A model generated the notes under the pieces. The model was not told the DNA's origin. It was given only the letters and a program-made list of their open reading frames with translations, and ran no database searches. Below, in pieces: positions 7,162 through 13,568 of a DNA stretch of 20,138 nucleotides (position 1 is the stretch's first letter; each line of letters opens with the position of its first letter). This DNA comes from BS750m-G62 sp046483505. Its GTDB lineage: Bacteria; Planctomycetota; Phycisphaerae; FEN-1346. Both the position numbers and the translations under genes were made by a program. The stretch lies in NCBI GenBank assembly GCA_046483505.1, contig JAWODB010000225.1, forward strand, positions 1 to 20,138, given 5' to 3'.

Positions 7162-8059
7162 TCGCGTCGGCACTCCGTTTGGACGAGTCACGGCTCTTCG
7201 GCCCCCAGGGCTTGCGTTTCGGCGCCCCGCGGCCGCTCGGCTTCTTCTCCGGCGCAGGCCGGCTTCCGGCGGATCGCTTTCGCTTCGTCTTCCTGCCCTG
7301 CCCCTTCTTGCCCTTCGCCTTCTCCGCGGCGTCGGGGTCGGTGTCGGGCAGGTCCTTCAGGTATTCTACCTCTTCGGGCGTCAGGCGTCGAGCCTTGCCG
7401 GAGCCGAGGCCGCGGACGCTGAGGCGTCCGATGCGGGTCCGGACGAGGTCCCGCACGGGGTGGCCGAGCCGCGCCAGCATCCGCCGGACCTGGCGGTTCC
7501 GCCCTTCGCGGATCGTGATGAGCAGCACGGAGCGCGTCCGGCCGCGCTTCAGCACCTTGACCCGGGGGCGGCCGGTCTTGCCCTCGGCCAGGCGGACGCC
7601 CTTCAGGAGCCGCTGCACCTCCTTGCCGGTGACGCGGCCGTCGACGGTGGCCCGGTACGTTTTCGGGACCTCGTACCGCGGATGCGTGAGGCGGTTGGCG
7701 AGCGCGCCGTCGTTGGTCATCAGCAGGAGGCCCTGGGAATCCGCGTCGAGCCGCCCGACCGGGAAGAGCCGGGCGTCGGAACCGGGAATCAGGTCCACGG
7801 GCCTCGTGCGGCCGGCGAGGTCGTCGTTCGTGCAGACGACGCCCTTCGGCTTGTTCAGCATCCAGTACTCCAGCGCCTCGGGCCGGAGACGGCGGCCGTC
7901 GAGCCGCACGTCCTGCGTCTCGGCGTCGGCCTTGGCGCCGAGTTCGCTGACGGTCTCGCCGTCGACGGTGACGCGGCCGGCGGCGATGATCTCCTCGGAG
8001 GCCCGGCGCGACGCCACGCCGGCCCGGGCCAGGATCTTTTGCAGCCGTTCGAGAGCCAT
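7028..8059 (-). CDS. rluB: RluB-type pseudouridine synthase with a long basic C-terminal tail
   Basis: 343 residues from the ATG at 8059 (weak AGGT 7 bases upstream). Residues 1-60 are an S4 RNA-binding domain (LERLQKILARAGVASRRASEEIIAAG). Residues 62-200 are the RsuA/RluB catalytic domain with YWMLNKPKGVVCT, the active-site loop VGRLDADSQGLLLMTNDG (catalytic Asp105), and later KTYRATVDG, KGVRLAEG and EGRNRQVRRMLARLGHPVRDLVR. The family isomerises uridines in 23S (RluB) or 16S (RsuA) rRNA; RluB is favoured by the tail. From about 235 the protein becomes a low-complexity Lys/Arg/Pro tail (KGKKGQGRKTKRKRS...), and its last 44 codons overlap the thiC start in a different frame. That part may be tolerated read-through rather than selected protein. 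Confidence 0.9.
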   Translation of the reverse strand: MALERLQKILARAGVASRRASEEIIAAGRVTVDGETVSELGAKADAETQDVRLDGRRLRPEALEYWMLNKPKGVVCTNDDLAGRTRPVDLIPGSDARLFPVGRLDADSQGLLLMTNDGALANRLTHPRYEVPKTYRATVDGRVTGKEVQRLLKGVRLAEGKTGRPRVKVLKRGRTRSVLLITIREGRNRQVRRMLARLGHPVRDLVRTRIGRLSVRGLGSGKARRLTPEEVEYLKDLPDTDPDAAEKAKGKKGQGRKTKRKRSAGSRPAPEKKPSGRGAPKRKPWGPKSRDSSKRSADANDPDGTGKTGRDERRRPNGRRGRGTRRGDRAPARGRRPRRHPPQ

Positions 8060-8086
8060 GCTGACCTGCCGGAGCCTTGAGCGCGT

Positions 8087-8188
8087 GCGCGGCGGGTCGG
8101 AGCCTGTCCCGAGCGAGGCCGAGGGGCACCCGCCGCGCGGGCGCCGAGTCACGTCTTCGGGCGCGGCCGGTTCGGAAACCCACCGCGC
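8087..8188. repeat. Doublet of 10-8-10 hairpins, copy II, with a nested repeat in one loop
   Basis: The first hairpin has arms GCGCGGCGGG (8087-8096) and CCCGCCGCGC (8129-8138), but its loop is 32 nt instead of 8. The extra loop sequence contains GAGCCTGTCCCGAGCGAGG and resembles a dispersed repeat common in many bacterial genomes. After 22 bases the second hairpin follows: GCGCGGCCGG, loop TTCGGAAA, CCCACCGCGC (8161-8188), with two mismatched stem positions. The block lies in the leader of rluB, just upstream of its start. Confidence 0.65.
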
Positions 8189-8223
8189 CACGACTCGTCT
8201 ACCCTTGCCGCGCCAATCGAATC

Positions 8224-8253
8224 AGTGTAACACAGCGCACGGGGGACGGGCAA
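8224..8253 (-). promoter_or_regulatory. Probable promoter of the rluB-thiC-tlpA-like operon
   Basis: Minus-strand TTGCCC (8248-8253) and TACACT (8224-8229) are spaced by 18 bases, each matching consensus at 4 of 6 positions. The transcript would have a leader of about 155 bases carrying hairpin doublet II. Confidence 0.4.
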
Positions 8254-8325
8254 CGTGGAAACAAGGCGTCCTTGCGGGTGCCGCGTATGTTTGAGAGTAT
8301 AGTGCGGCCGCCGATGGCCGTCATG

Positions 8326-8331
8326 AGGAGG
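8326..8331 (+). promoter_or_regulatory. Ribosome binding site of the nucleoside-hydrolase-like gene
   Basis: AGGAGG lies 7 bases before the ATG at 8339, a near-ideal site that fixes this start. An isolated TATAGT at 8298-8303 upstream could be a -10 box, but no -35 stands at normal spacing. Confidence 0.75.
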
Positions 8332-8338
8332 AACGCTT

Positions 8339-9334
8339 ATGCCAACGTGGAGCGTCTTGTCCGCCGGTTGCGCGCTGCTGGTGTGGGCGGGCCCTTTGGC
8401 GGTTGCTGCCGCTGCCGCCGAGCCTCCGGGCGGGGCCCTGGCCGGCGAGCGGCCCCGCGTCATCGTCTCGACGGACGTGGGCGGGTCCGACCCGGACGAC
8501 TTCCAGTCCATGGTCCACCTGCTGGTGTACGCCGACGTGCTGAACCTGGAGGGCCTGGTTTCCTCGCCCCCCAAGGGCGGACGGGCGAAGCACCTCCTGG
8601 AGGTCATCGACGCGTATGCGAAGGACTACGCGAACCTGAAGGCTCACGCCTCCGGCTACCCGCCGCCCGACGCCCTGCGAAAGTTCACCAGGCAGGGGGC
8701 GGTGGACCCCGCCCCGAAGCAGGGCTTCAGCCGGCCGACCGACGGGTCCCGGTGGATCATCAAGCGGGCCGGGGCCGACGACCCGCGGCCGCTGTGGGTG
8801 CTCGTGTGGGGCTCCATCACGGACGTGGCCCAGGCGGTGCACGACGCGCCGGAGATCAAGCGGCGGCTGCGGGTCCATTCCATCGGCTCGTGGAACACGC
8901 GCCAGGACCCCGCGGCGCGGAACTACCTCTTCGAGAACCACAAAGACCTGTGGTGGATCGAAAGCGACACCACCTTCCGCGGTATGTACGTGGGCGGCAA
9001 ACAGGACGGCGACCTGGGCAACCGCTCGTTCGTCGAGCGGCACGTCAAGGGCCACGGGGCGCTCGGCGACCTCTTCGTCGCCAAGAAGCGCGATATCAAG
9101 ATGGGCGACACGCCGTCCGTCCTGTACCTTTTTCGCGGCGACCCGGACGACCCGGCGGCCCCGCACTGGGGCGGCTCGTTCCGGAAGACCGGCCACGGGC
9201 CCCACTACTGGACCGACCGGACGGACCCCGACCTGAAGGACCGCGGCAAACCGGGGGCGAAGACCGTGAACCGCTGGCGGGAGGAGTACCTGCGCGACTG
9301 GCAGCGGCGAATGGACCGCGCGCTCGGGACGTGA
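8339..9334 (+). CDS. Exported nucleoside-hydrolase-like protein (DUF1593/Sde182 N-terminal domain)
   Basis: 331 residues with a strong Shine-Dalgarno. Residues 1-27 are a cleavable signal peptide (hydrophobic ALLVWAGPLAVAAAAA, then AEPP). The mature protein opens with RPRVIVSTDVGGSDPDDFQSMVHLLVYADVLNLEGLVSSPPKGG. Its Asp cluster corresponds to the calcium-binding DxDxxxDD loop of inosine-uridine nucleoside hydrolases and is typical of the DUF1593 family. PLWVLVWGSITDVAQAVHDAP and RVHSIGSWNTRQDPAARNYLFENHKDLWWIESDTTFRGM are further family blocks. The C-terminal carbohydrate-side domain of longer Sde182 proteins is missing. It is likely periplasmic, hydrolysing a glycosidic bond in a sugar or nucleoside; substrate unknown. 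It converges with the next gene, leaving a 24-bp gap. Confidence 0.85.
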   Translation: MPTWSVLSAGCALLVWAGPLAVAAAAAEPPGGALAGERPRVIVSTDVGGSDPDDFQSMVHLLVYADVLNLEGLVSSPPKGGRAKHLLEVIDAYAKDYANLKAHASGYPPPDALRKFTRQGAVDPAPKQGFSRPTDGSRWIIKRAGADDPRPLWVLVWGSITDVAQAVHDAPEIKRRLRVHSIGSWNTRQDPAARNYLFENHKDLWWIESDTTFRGMYVGGKQDGDLGNRSFVERHVKGHGALGDLFVAKKRDIKMGDTPSVLYLFRGDPDDPAAPHWGGSFRKTGHGPHYWTDRTDPDLKDRGKPGAKTVNRWREEYLRDWQRRMDRALGT

Positions 9335-9358
9335 CCGCCGCCGGCGTCGGGGCGCCGC

Positions 9359-9688
9359 TCAGGTCGCCTCGTCGGTCATCGGCGGGAGGTGCTTGTCCGA
9401 GAGGCCGATCTCGTGGGCGATGTCGCGAAACTCCTTCTTCGAGATGTCGTCCAGGCTCTTGCCGCGGTCGCGGAGTTTCTCGTTGAACTTGACGGCGGTC
9501 TCCTGCATGACCTCGTGCGTTTCCTCGCTGCCGCCGAACAGGCGGTAGTTCTCGCCGCGCGTAATGCGGACATGGCCGTCGCCGTTATCGTGGCCGATGC
9601 CCAACAGCCAGGCTTGTCGTTCCGACTCGTTGGTTCGAACCATGGCGGCTCGCTCGCTGGTGTCCCCCACCGACGCGCGGAAGAGCAT
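9359..9688 (-). CDS. Small conserved-looking hypothetical protein
   Basis: 109 residues if started at the ATG at 9688, which has AGGAGG 13 bases upstream and a promoter further back. A second in-frame ATG at 9643 (MVRTNESERQAWLLGIG) looks like the natural domain start but has no ribosome binding site. The protein is soluble and charged, without signal or membrane segment. It has two parts: a region of about 40 residues, RQAWLLGIGHDNGDGHVRITRGENYRLFGGSEETH, rich in Gly/Asp/His, and a helical part, VMQETAVKFNEKLRDRGKSLDDISKKEFRDIAHEIG. Codon use and the ordered hydrophobic pattern argue for a real gene. No family is recognised and no function is proposed. Confidence 0.7.
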   Translation of the reverse strand: MLFRASVGDTSERAAMVRTNESERQAWLLGIGHDNGDGHVRITRGENYRLFGGSEETHEVMQETAVKFNEKLRDRGKSLDDISKKEFRDIAHEIGLSDKHLPPMTDEAT

Positions 9689-9709
9689 CGTGATACACGC
9701 TCCTCCTGT

Positions 9710-9741
9710 CTTATATTGCGCTATGAACGCCGCCGCGTCAA
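9710..9741 (-). promoter_or_regulatory. Possible promoter of the small hypothetical gene
   Basis: Minus-strand TTGACG (9736-9741) and TATAAG (9710-9715) each match consensus at 5 of 6 positions, but the spacer is 20 bases. The overlapping CAATAT gives 17-base spacing with a poorer -10. It points away from the queD promoter. Confidence 0.4.
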
Positions 9742-9763
9742 GAAAACCTGGCGCAAATCGGGC

Positions 9764-9792
9764 TTGTACCCCCCGTCCGGGTCTCCTAGAAT
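9764..9792 (+). promoter_or_regulatory. Sigma70-type promoter of queD
   Basis: TTGTAC (9764-9769) and TAGAAT (9787-9792) are separated by exactly 17 bases. The predicted transcript starts near 9799, giving a leader of about 100 bases. No preQ1 riboswitch is recognisable in that leader. Confidence 0.55.
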
Positions 9793-9899
9793 GGGCGATA
9801 CTCCCGGATGCGGGCCGCCCGGGACAACGGTGACCGCCCCAACCGACGCCTGCGGCCGGCCCGACGGCGCCTCGCCAACCGATAACCGAGGACTCTGTG

Positions 9900-10286
9900 A
9901 TGCCTTACGAACTGCGCGTCAGCGACCACCTCAGCGCCGCCCACAACCTGCGCCAGTACAAGGGCAAGTGCGAGCACCTGCACGGCCACAACTGGCAGGT
10001 CGACCTGCGCATCGCCGGCGACGACCTCGACGACGAGGGCATGCTCATCGACTTCGTCGTCGTCAAGAAGATCCTCGCCGAGGCCATCGAGGACCTCGAC
10101 CACGCGTACCTGAACGAGGTACCGCCGTTCGACGAGATCAATCCCTCCAGCGAGAACCTGGCCCGCGTCATCGCCGAGCGCGTGGCCGCGCGACTGCCGG
10201 AGGGCGTCCGGCTCACGTCGGTCACCACGTGGGAGTCGGAGCGCTGTGCCGTCACGTACCGGCCGGACGAGGCCGGCGGCGCGTAG
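9900..10286 (+). CDS. queD: 6-carboxy-5,6,7,8-tetrahydropterin synthase QueD
   Basis: 128 residues from the ATG at 9900, which GAGGA precedes by 7 bases; the overlapping GTG at 9897 is too close to it. The protein belongs to the PTPS/QueD family: zinc ligands His15 (SAAHNL), His28 and His30 in CEHLHGHNW, catalytic Cys24, then GMLIDFVVVKKIL, DLDHAYLNEV, PSSENLARVIAERV and TSVTTWESERCAVTY. It converts 7,8-dihydroneopterin triphosphate to 6-carboxytetrahydropterin on the route to preQ0 and queuosine. Short size and the Cys-x3-HGH spacing fit QueD better than eukaryotic-type PTPS. No queC, queE or queF lies in the window. Confidence 0.93.
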   Translation: MPYELRVSDHLSAAHNLRQYKGKCEHLHGHNWQVDLRIAGDDLDDEGMLIDFVVVKKILAEAIEDLDHAYLNEVPPFDEINPSSENLARVIAERVAARLPEGVRLTSVTTWESERCAVTYRPDEAGGA

Positions 10287-10301
10287 CCGGCATTGAGACC
10301 C

Positions 10302-10324
10302 CCCTCTCCCTTGACGGGAGAGGG
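10302..10324. repeat. CCCTCTCCC hairpin, left copy
   Basis: CCCTCTCCC, a 5-nt loop (TTGAC), then GGGAGAGGG form a perfect 9-bp stem, 15 bases after the queD stop. The right flank continues ACGGGGTGAGGG. It could terminate queD transcription, but no T-run follows. Confidence 0.7.
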
Positions 10325-10335
10325 ACGGGGTGAGG

Positions 10336-10380
10336 GTAACGACAATCCGGGTAACGAAGTAGCGCCGTAACGGAGTAACG
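10336..10380. repeat. Four irregular direct repeats of GTAACG
   Basis: GTAACG occurs at 10336, 10351, 10367 and 10375, with AAGTA or GAGTA context around three of them. It is part of the repeat-filled gap between queD and the HPS-RraA gene. Confidence 0.5.
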
Positions 10381-10400
10381 AGGGCGTGGCAGCGCCGGAG

Positions 10401-10488
10401 TTCAAGGTTCAACGTTCAAAGTTGCCGGAGGCGCCGTTCCCACAGGCCGAAGGCCTCCTTGGACATTGAACATTGGTCATTGGACATT
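10401..10488. repeat. Two 7-nt-phased tracts (TTCAANN and CATTNNN)
   Basis: TTCAA occurs at 10401, 10408 and 10415. After 44 bases, CATT occurs at 10464, 10471, 10478 and 10485. Both have an exact 7-base period with the remaining positions varying. A related CATT tract occurs at 14533-14564. Confidence 0.65.
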
Positions 10489-10501
10489 CGCGTGCTACGA
10501 T
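10473..10501 (+). promoter_or_regulatory. Weak candidate promoter of the HPS-RraA gene
   Basis: TTGGTC (10473-10478) and TACGAT (10496-10501) are spaced by 17 bases. The -35 falls inside the CATT heptad tract. It matches only 3 of 6 and 4 of 6 positions, so it is a suggestion. Confidence 0.2.
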
Positions 10502-10514
10502 CCCCCTCGCCCTG

Positions 10515-10537
10515 CCCTCTCCCACCGGGGGAGAGGG
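10515..10537. repeat. CCCTCTCCC hairpin, right copy in inverted orientation
   Basis: Same 9-bp arms as the copy at 10302 with a different 5-nt loop (ACCGG). Here the flank CCCTCGCCCTG lies on the left, mirroring the first copy's right flank, so the two copies are inverted and bracket about 190 bases. It lies 35 bases ahead of the HPS-RraA ribosome binding site. Confidence 0.7.
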
Positions 10538-10583
10538 ATGGAAAGCCGTCTCCGTCGTCGCCGTTCCGCGGCAGGAGCAGCCG

Positions 10584-11879
10584 ATGCCGCCCATTCTGCA
10601 ACTCGCGCTCGATTTCCTCGACCTGGAGCGGGCGCTCCGCATCGCCGACCTCGCCGTCGGCAGCGGCGTGGACTGGGTCGAGGCCGGCACGCCGCTCATC
10701 AAGAGCGAGGGGCTCGACGCCGTCCGCGCCCTGCGCGAGCGGTTCCCCGACAGGAAGATCGTGGCCGACATGAAGACCGCCGACGCCGGCCGCGTCGAGA
10801 TGGAAGCCGCCGCCAAGGCCGGCGCCGATTACGCCGTCGTCCTGGGGGCGGCGAGCGAGTCGACCATCCGGGAGGCGATCGAGGTCGGCCGACACTTCGG
10901 CCTCGGCATCGGCGTCGACGTCCTCGGCGTGGCGGACCCGGAGCCGCTCGTCGCCAGACTGGGCGAGTGGGGCGCGGCCTTCGTGGCGGTGCACTGCCCC
11001 ATCGACGTGCAGATGGCCGGCGGCGCAGCGGAGGCGGGCACCGACCTCATCGCCCGCCTCGCGAAGGCGACGGACGTGCCCGTGGCGGCGGCGGGCGGCC
11101 TGACCTCGGAGACGGCCCCGCAGGCGGTGGCGGCGGGGGCCGCCATCGTCGTCGTCGGCGGCGCGATCATCAAGGCCGACGACCCGGCCCGCGCCGCGGC
11201 CGACATCCGCCGCGCCATCGACACGGGCCGGGCCGTCCGGACGGACCTGTTCCGCCGCGCGGGCACCGAGAACGTCCGCGAGGTCCTGCTTCGCGTCTCG
11301 ACGGCGAACCTGAGCGACGCCTGCCACCACCGGCCGTGCATCCAGGGCCTGGCGCCCGTCGTGCCGGGCGCGAAACTCGCGGGGCCCGTCCTGACGGTCC
11401 GGACGGCGCCGGGCGACTTCGCCAAGAGCGTGGAGGCGATCGACCGGGCCGAGCCGGGCCAGGTCATCGCGATCGACGCGGGCGGCTCGGGGCCGGCCAT
11501 CTGGGGCGAACTCGCCTCCGAATCCGCCCTCCAGAAGCAGGTGGCCGGCGTCGTCATCGACGGCGCCGTCCGCGACACGGGCGAGATCCGGCGGCTCGGC
11601 TTCCCGGCGTTCGCCCGCGTCACGTGCAGCCACGCGGGGTATCCGAAGGGCCTGGGCGAAATCGGGGGCCCGATTCGTCTGGGCGGCCAGGAGGTCCAGC
11701 CCGGCGACTGGCTCGTCGGCGACGACGACGGCGTCATGCATCTGCCGGCGCGGCAGGTGGTGGAACTGGCCAACCGCGCCCAGGACGTGCTGGAGGCCGA
11801 GAACCGCCTGCGGGCCGAAATCCGCGAGGGACGCACCCTGAGCCAGGTCGCCTACCTCCAGAAGTGGGAAAAGGCCTGA
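10584..11879 (+). CDS. 3-hexulose-6-phosphate synthase / RraA-like aldolase fusion
   Basis: 431 residues from the ATG at 10584, with CAGGAG 6 bases upstream. Residues 1-210 are a decarboxylase-superfamily (beta/alpha)8 barrel of the HPS type: LQLALDFLDLERAL, VDWVEAGTPLIKSEG, and the D62-x-K64-x-x-D67 signature in VADMKTADAG, then GADYAVVLGAAS and PVAAAGGL. HPS condenses formaldehyde with ribulose 5-phosphate, or runs in reverse to make ribulose 5-phosphate; the close relative KGPDC decarboxylates 3-keto-L-gulonate 6-phosphate and is hard to exclude by eye. Residues 218-431 are RraA-like: STANLSDACHHRP, GPVLTVRTAPGD, GGSGPAIWGELAS, VVIDGAVRDTGEI (Arg330-Asp331) and GDDDGVMHLP. Many RraA-fold proteins are class II HMG/oxaloacetate aldolases. 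The fusion matches proteins annotated as bifunctional HPS/RNase regulator. No phosphohexuloisomerase gene is adjacent. Confidence 0.88.
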   Translation: MPPILQLALDFLDLERALRIADLAVGSGVDWVEAGTPLIKSEGLDAVRALRERFPDRKIVADMKTADAGRVEMEAAAKAGADYAVVLGAASESTIREAIEVGRHFGLGIGVDVLGVADPEPLVARLGEWGAAFVAVHCPIDVQMAGGAAEAGTDLIARLAKATDVPVAAAGGLTSETAPQAVAAGAAIVVVGGAIIKADDPARAAADIRRAIDTGRAVRTDLFRRAGTENVREVLLRVSTANLSDACHHRPCIQGLAPVVPGAKLAGPVLTVRTAPGDFAKSVEAIDRAEPGQVIAIDAGGSGPAIWGELASESALQKQVAGVVIDGAVRDTGEIRRLGFPAFARVTCSHAGYPKGLGEIGGPIRLGGQEVQPGDWLVGDDDGVMHLPARQVVELANRAQDVLEAENRLRAEIREGRTLSQVAYLQKWEKA

Positions 11880-11935
11880 GCCGCGCGTCCCCAGGGGCCG
11901 GCCGCCGGCAGGGCAGCCCACTCGCGCACGATACG

Positions 11936-11964
11936 TTGACGATGGCCCCGCCGCCAAGTATGAT
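11936..11964 (+). promoter_or_regulatory. Sigma70-type promoter of mcsA-mcsB
   Basis: TTGACG (11936-11941) and TATGAT (11959-11964) are separated by exactly 17 bases, each matching consensus at 5 of 6 positions. This is the best promoter in the window. Transcription should start near 11971, about 58 bases before mcsA. Confidence 0.65.
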
Positions 11965-11973
11965 GAGGAGAGC

Positions 11974-11998
11974 GGTCCTCGGCGCGCGCCGAGGAACC
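11974..11998 (+). promoter_or_regulatory. Perfect palindrome at the predicted mcsAB transcription start
   Basis: CCTCGGCGCGCGCCGAGG (11977-11994) is an 18-base perfect palindrome, extended by GGT and AACC to a stem with one bulged A. Lying at about +4 to +28 of the predicted transcript, it could be a dyad operator for a repressor or a stabilising 5' hairpin. It does not match the CIRCE or CtsR operator sequences. No T-run follows, so a terminator is less likely. Confidence 0.45.
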
Positions 11999-12028
11999 GT
12001 CCCTGGGTTTATCAAACGGGCGCATCCT

Positions 12029-12514
12029 ATGCTTTGCCAGCGGTGCAAGAAGCAGCAGGCCACGGTCCACCTGACGGAGATCGCCAACAACGAGAAGCGG
12101 GAGCGGCACCTGTGCGAGGACTGCGCCCGCGAGGAAGGCGTGGCCCTGAAGGCCCAGATCAACCTGCACGACGTCCTCTCCGGGATGCTGGAGGCCCACC
12201 AGGCCGCCGGCGAAGAGGCCGGCCTCACCTGCCCGGACTGCGGGATGACGTACGGCGAGTTCCGGAGCCAGGGCCGCCTCGGCTGCCCGCACGACTACGA
12301 GGTCTTCGCCGAGCCCTTGCAGGAGGTCCTCGAGAAGGTCCACGGCGGGACGGAGCACCTCGGGAAGATGCCGAAGCGGTCCGGCTCCGACCAGCGGGCC
12401 CAGCGCGACCTCATGCAGTTACGCCGAACCCTCCAGGACGCCGTCCAGCGCGAGGACTACGAAGAAGCCGCTCGCCTCCGCGACCTCATCCAGGAAAAGG
12501 AATCCGGCGGGTGA
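12029..12514 (+). CDS. mcsA: McsA-like zinc/UVR-motif activator of the protein-arginine kinase
   Basis: 161 residues. Paired Cys zinc motifs follow one another: C3-QR-C6, C29-ED-C32 and C68-PD-C71. A fourth site reads GCPHDYEVF, so the usual CxxC there keeps only C86. A helical middle leads to a C-terminal UVR motif (LMQLRRTLQDAVQREDYEEAARLRDLIQEKE), shared with UvrB/UvrC and the Clp adaptors. In Firmicutes McsA binds and activates McsB and responds to heat and metal stress. The gene follows a strong promoter and a palindromic leader. No clear Shine-Dalgarno precedes the ATG. Its stop overlaps the GTG start of mcsB, as expected for subunits made together. No ctsR or clpC is adjacent, unlike the Bacillus operon. 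Confidence 0.9.
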   Translation: MLCQRCKKQQATVHLTEIANNEKRERHLCEDCAREEGVALKAQINLHDVLSGMLEAHQAAGEEAGLTCPDCGMTYGEFRSQGRLGCPHDYEVFAEPLQEVLEKVHGGTEHLGKMPKRSGSDQRAQRDLMQLRRTLQDAVQREDYEEAARLRDLIQEKESGG

Positions 12515-13566
12515 ACCTGGACGAGATCATCACGTCGCCCAGCCCGTGGCTGAAGCCCGGCGGTCCGCAGTCCGAGATCGTGCTGTCGACGCGCGTGCGC
12601 CTGGCGCGGAACGTGGCCGGCCGCCCGTTTCTGGCCCGCATGGACGCCGACCAGCAGGAGGAGTTCGCCCCGCTCCTGAAGAACGCCGTCACCGCCGCCG
12701 TCAGGGACGATGATTACACGTGGTTCGACCTGGAGTCGCTGACGGAGATCGACCGCGAGTGCCTCCTGGAGCGGCACCTCATCAGCCGGGAACACGCCGC
12801 CGCCGAGGGCCCGCGCGCCGTGGCCGTCAGCCCCGACCAGCGCATCGCCATCATGACGAACGAGGAGGACCACCTGAGGCTCCAGGTGTACGCGGCCGGC
12901 CTGCAACCGGAGAATGCGTGGACCGAGGCCGACGCCCTCGACGACCGCATCGAGAGCCAGGTGGCCTACGCCTTCTCGCCGACACTGGGATACCTGACGG
13001 CGTGCCCGACGAACGTCGGCACCGGCATGCGCGCGAGCGTCATGCTGCACCTGCCGGCGCTGGCGCTGACGCGGCAGATCGAGAAGGTCTTCAACGCCGT
13101 GGCGCGGATGCGCCTGGCGGTCCGCGGCATCTACGGCGAGGGCACCCAGGCCGTCGGCGACATGTACCAGATCTCGAACCAGGGGTCGCTCGGCCGGTCG
13201 GAGCAGGACATCCTCGGCACGCTGGCCTCGGTCATTCCGCAGATCATCGAGTACGAGGAACAGGCCCGCCAGGTGCTCGTCGGCGAGAGCCCGACCGCCC
13301 TGGACGACCGCCTGTACCGCTCGTGGGCCCTGCTGACGCACGCGCGGACCATCTCCAGCGAGGAAACCCTGACGCTCCTGTCGGCGGTCCGCCTCGGCAT
13401 CCACCTGGGCCGCATCAACGGCATCGACATCGGGGCCGTCAACGAACTCTTCCTGCTGACGCGGCGGGGCCACATTCAGCGGATTCGCGGCGCCGAACTC
13501 GACGAGGCCGAACGGGACCAGGCCCGGGCCGATTACATCCGCAACCGCCTGGACAACCACGGATAA
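12511..13566 (+). CDS. mcsB: Protein-arginine kinase McsB
   Basis: 351 residues from a GTG overlapping the mcsA stop (GTGA); AAGGA lies 9 bases upstream. The phosphagen-kinase catalytic fold is complete: IVLSTRVRLARNVAG (nucleotide-binding arginines), VAVSPDQRIAIMTNEEDHLRLQ, LGYLTACPTNVGTGMRASVMLHLPAL with catalytic Cys165, and RGIYGEGTQAVGDMYQISNQGSLGRSE. The eukaryotic kinase N-terminal domain is absent, and the C-terminal half is the McsB-specific helical domain. McsB phosphorylates arginines on damaged or regulatory proteins, marking them for ClpCP. The pairing with mcsA supports the assignment over an arginine- or creatine-kinase role. Confidence 0.95.
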   Translation: MNLDEIITSPSPWLKPGGPQSEIVLSTRVRLARNVAGRPFLARMDADQQEEFAPLLKNAVTAAVRDDDYTWFDLESLTEIDRECLLERHLISREHAAAEGPRAVAVSPDQRIAIMTNEEDHLRLQVYAAGLQPENAWTEADALDDRIESQVAYAFSPTLGYLTACPTNVGTGMRASVMLHLPALALTRQIEKVFNAVARMRLAVRGIYGEGTQAVGDMYQISNQGSLGRSEQDILGTLASVIPQIIEYEEQARQVLVGESPTALDDRLYRSWALLTHARTISSEETLTLLSAVRLGIHLGRINGIDIGAVNELFLLTRRGHIQRIRGAELDEAERDQARADYIRNRLDNHG

Positions 13567-13568
13567 CC

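Noticed and set aside
7162..7420. Possible TPP riboswitch upstream of thiC
   Set aside because: The interval is rluB coding sequence, and neither the CTGAGA nor the conserved pyrophosphate-sensor motif could be found on the minus strand.
9799..9899. Possible preQ1 riboswitch in the queD leader
   Set aside because: The leader is GC-rich with one CCCGG/CCGGG hairpin and no A-rich tail or conserved preQ1-I/II core.
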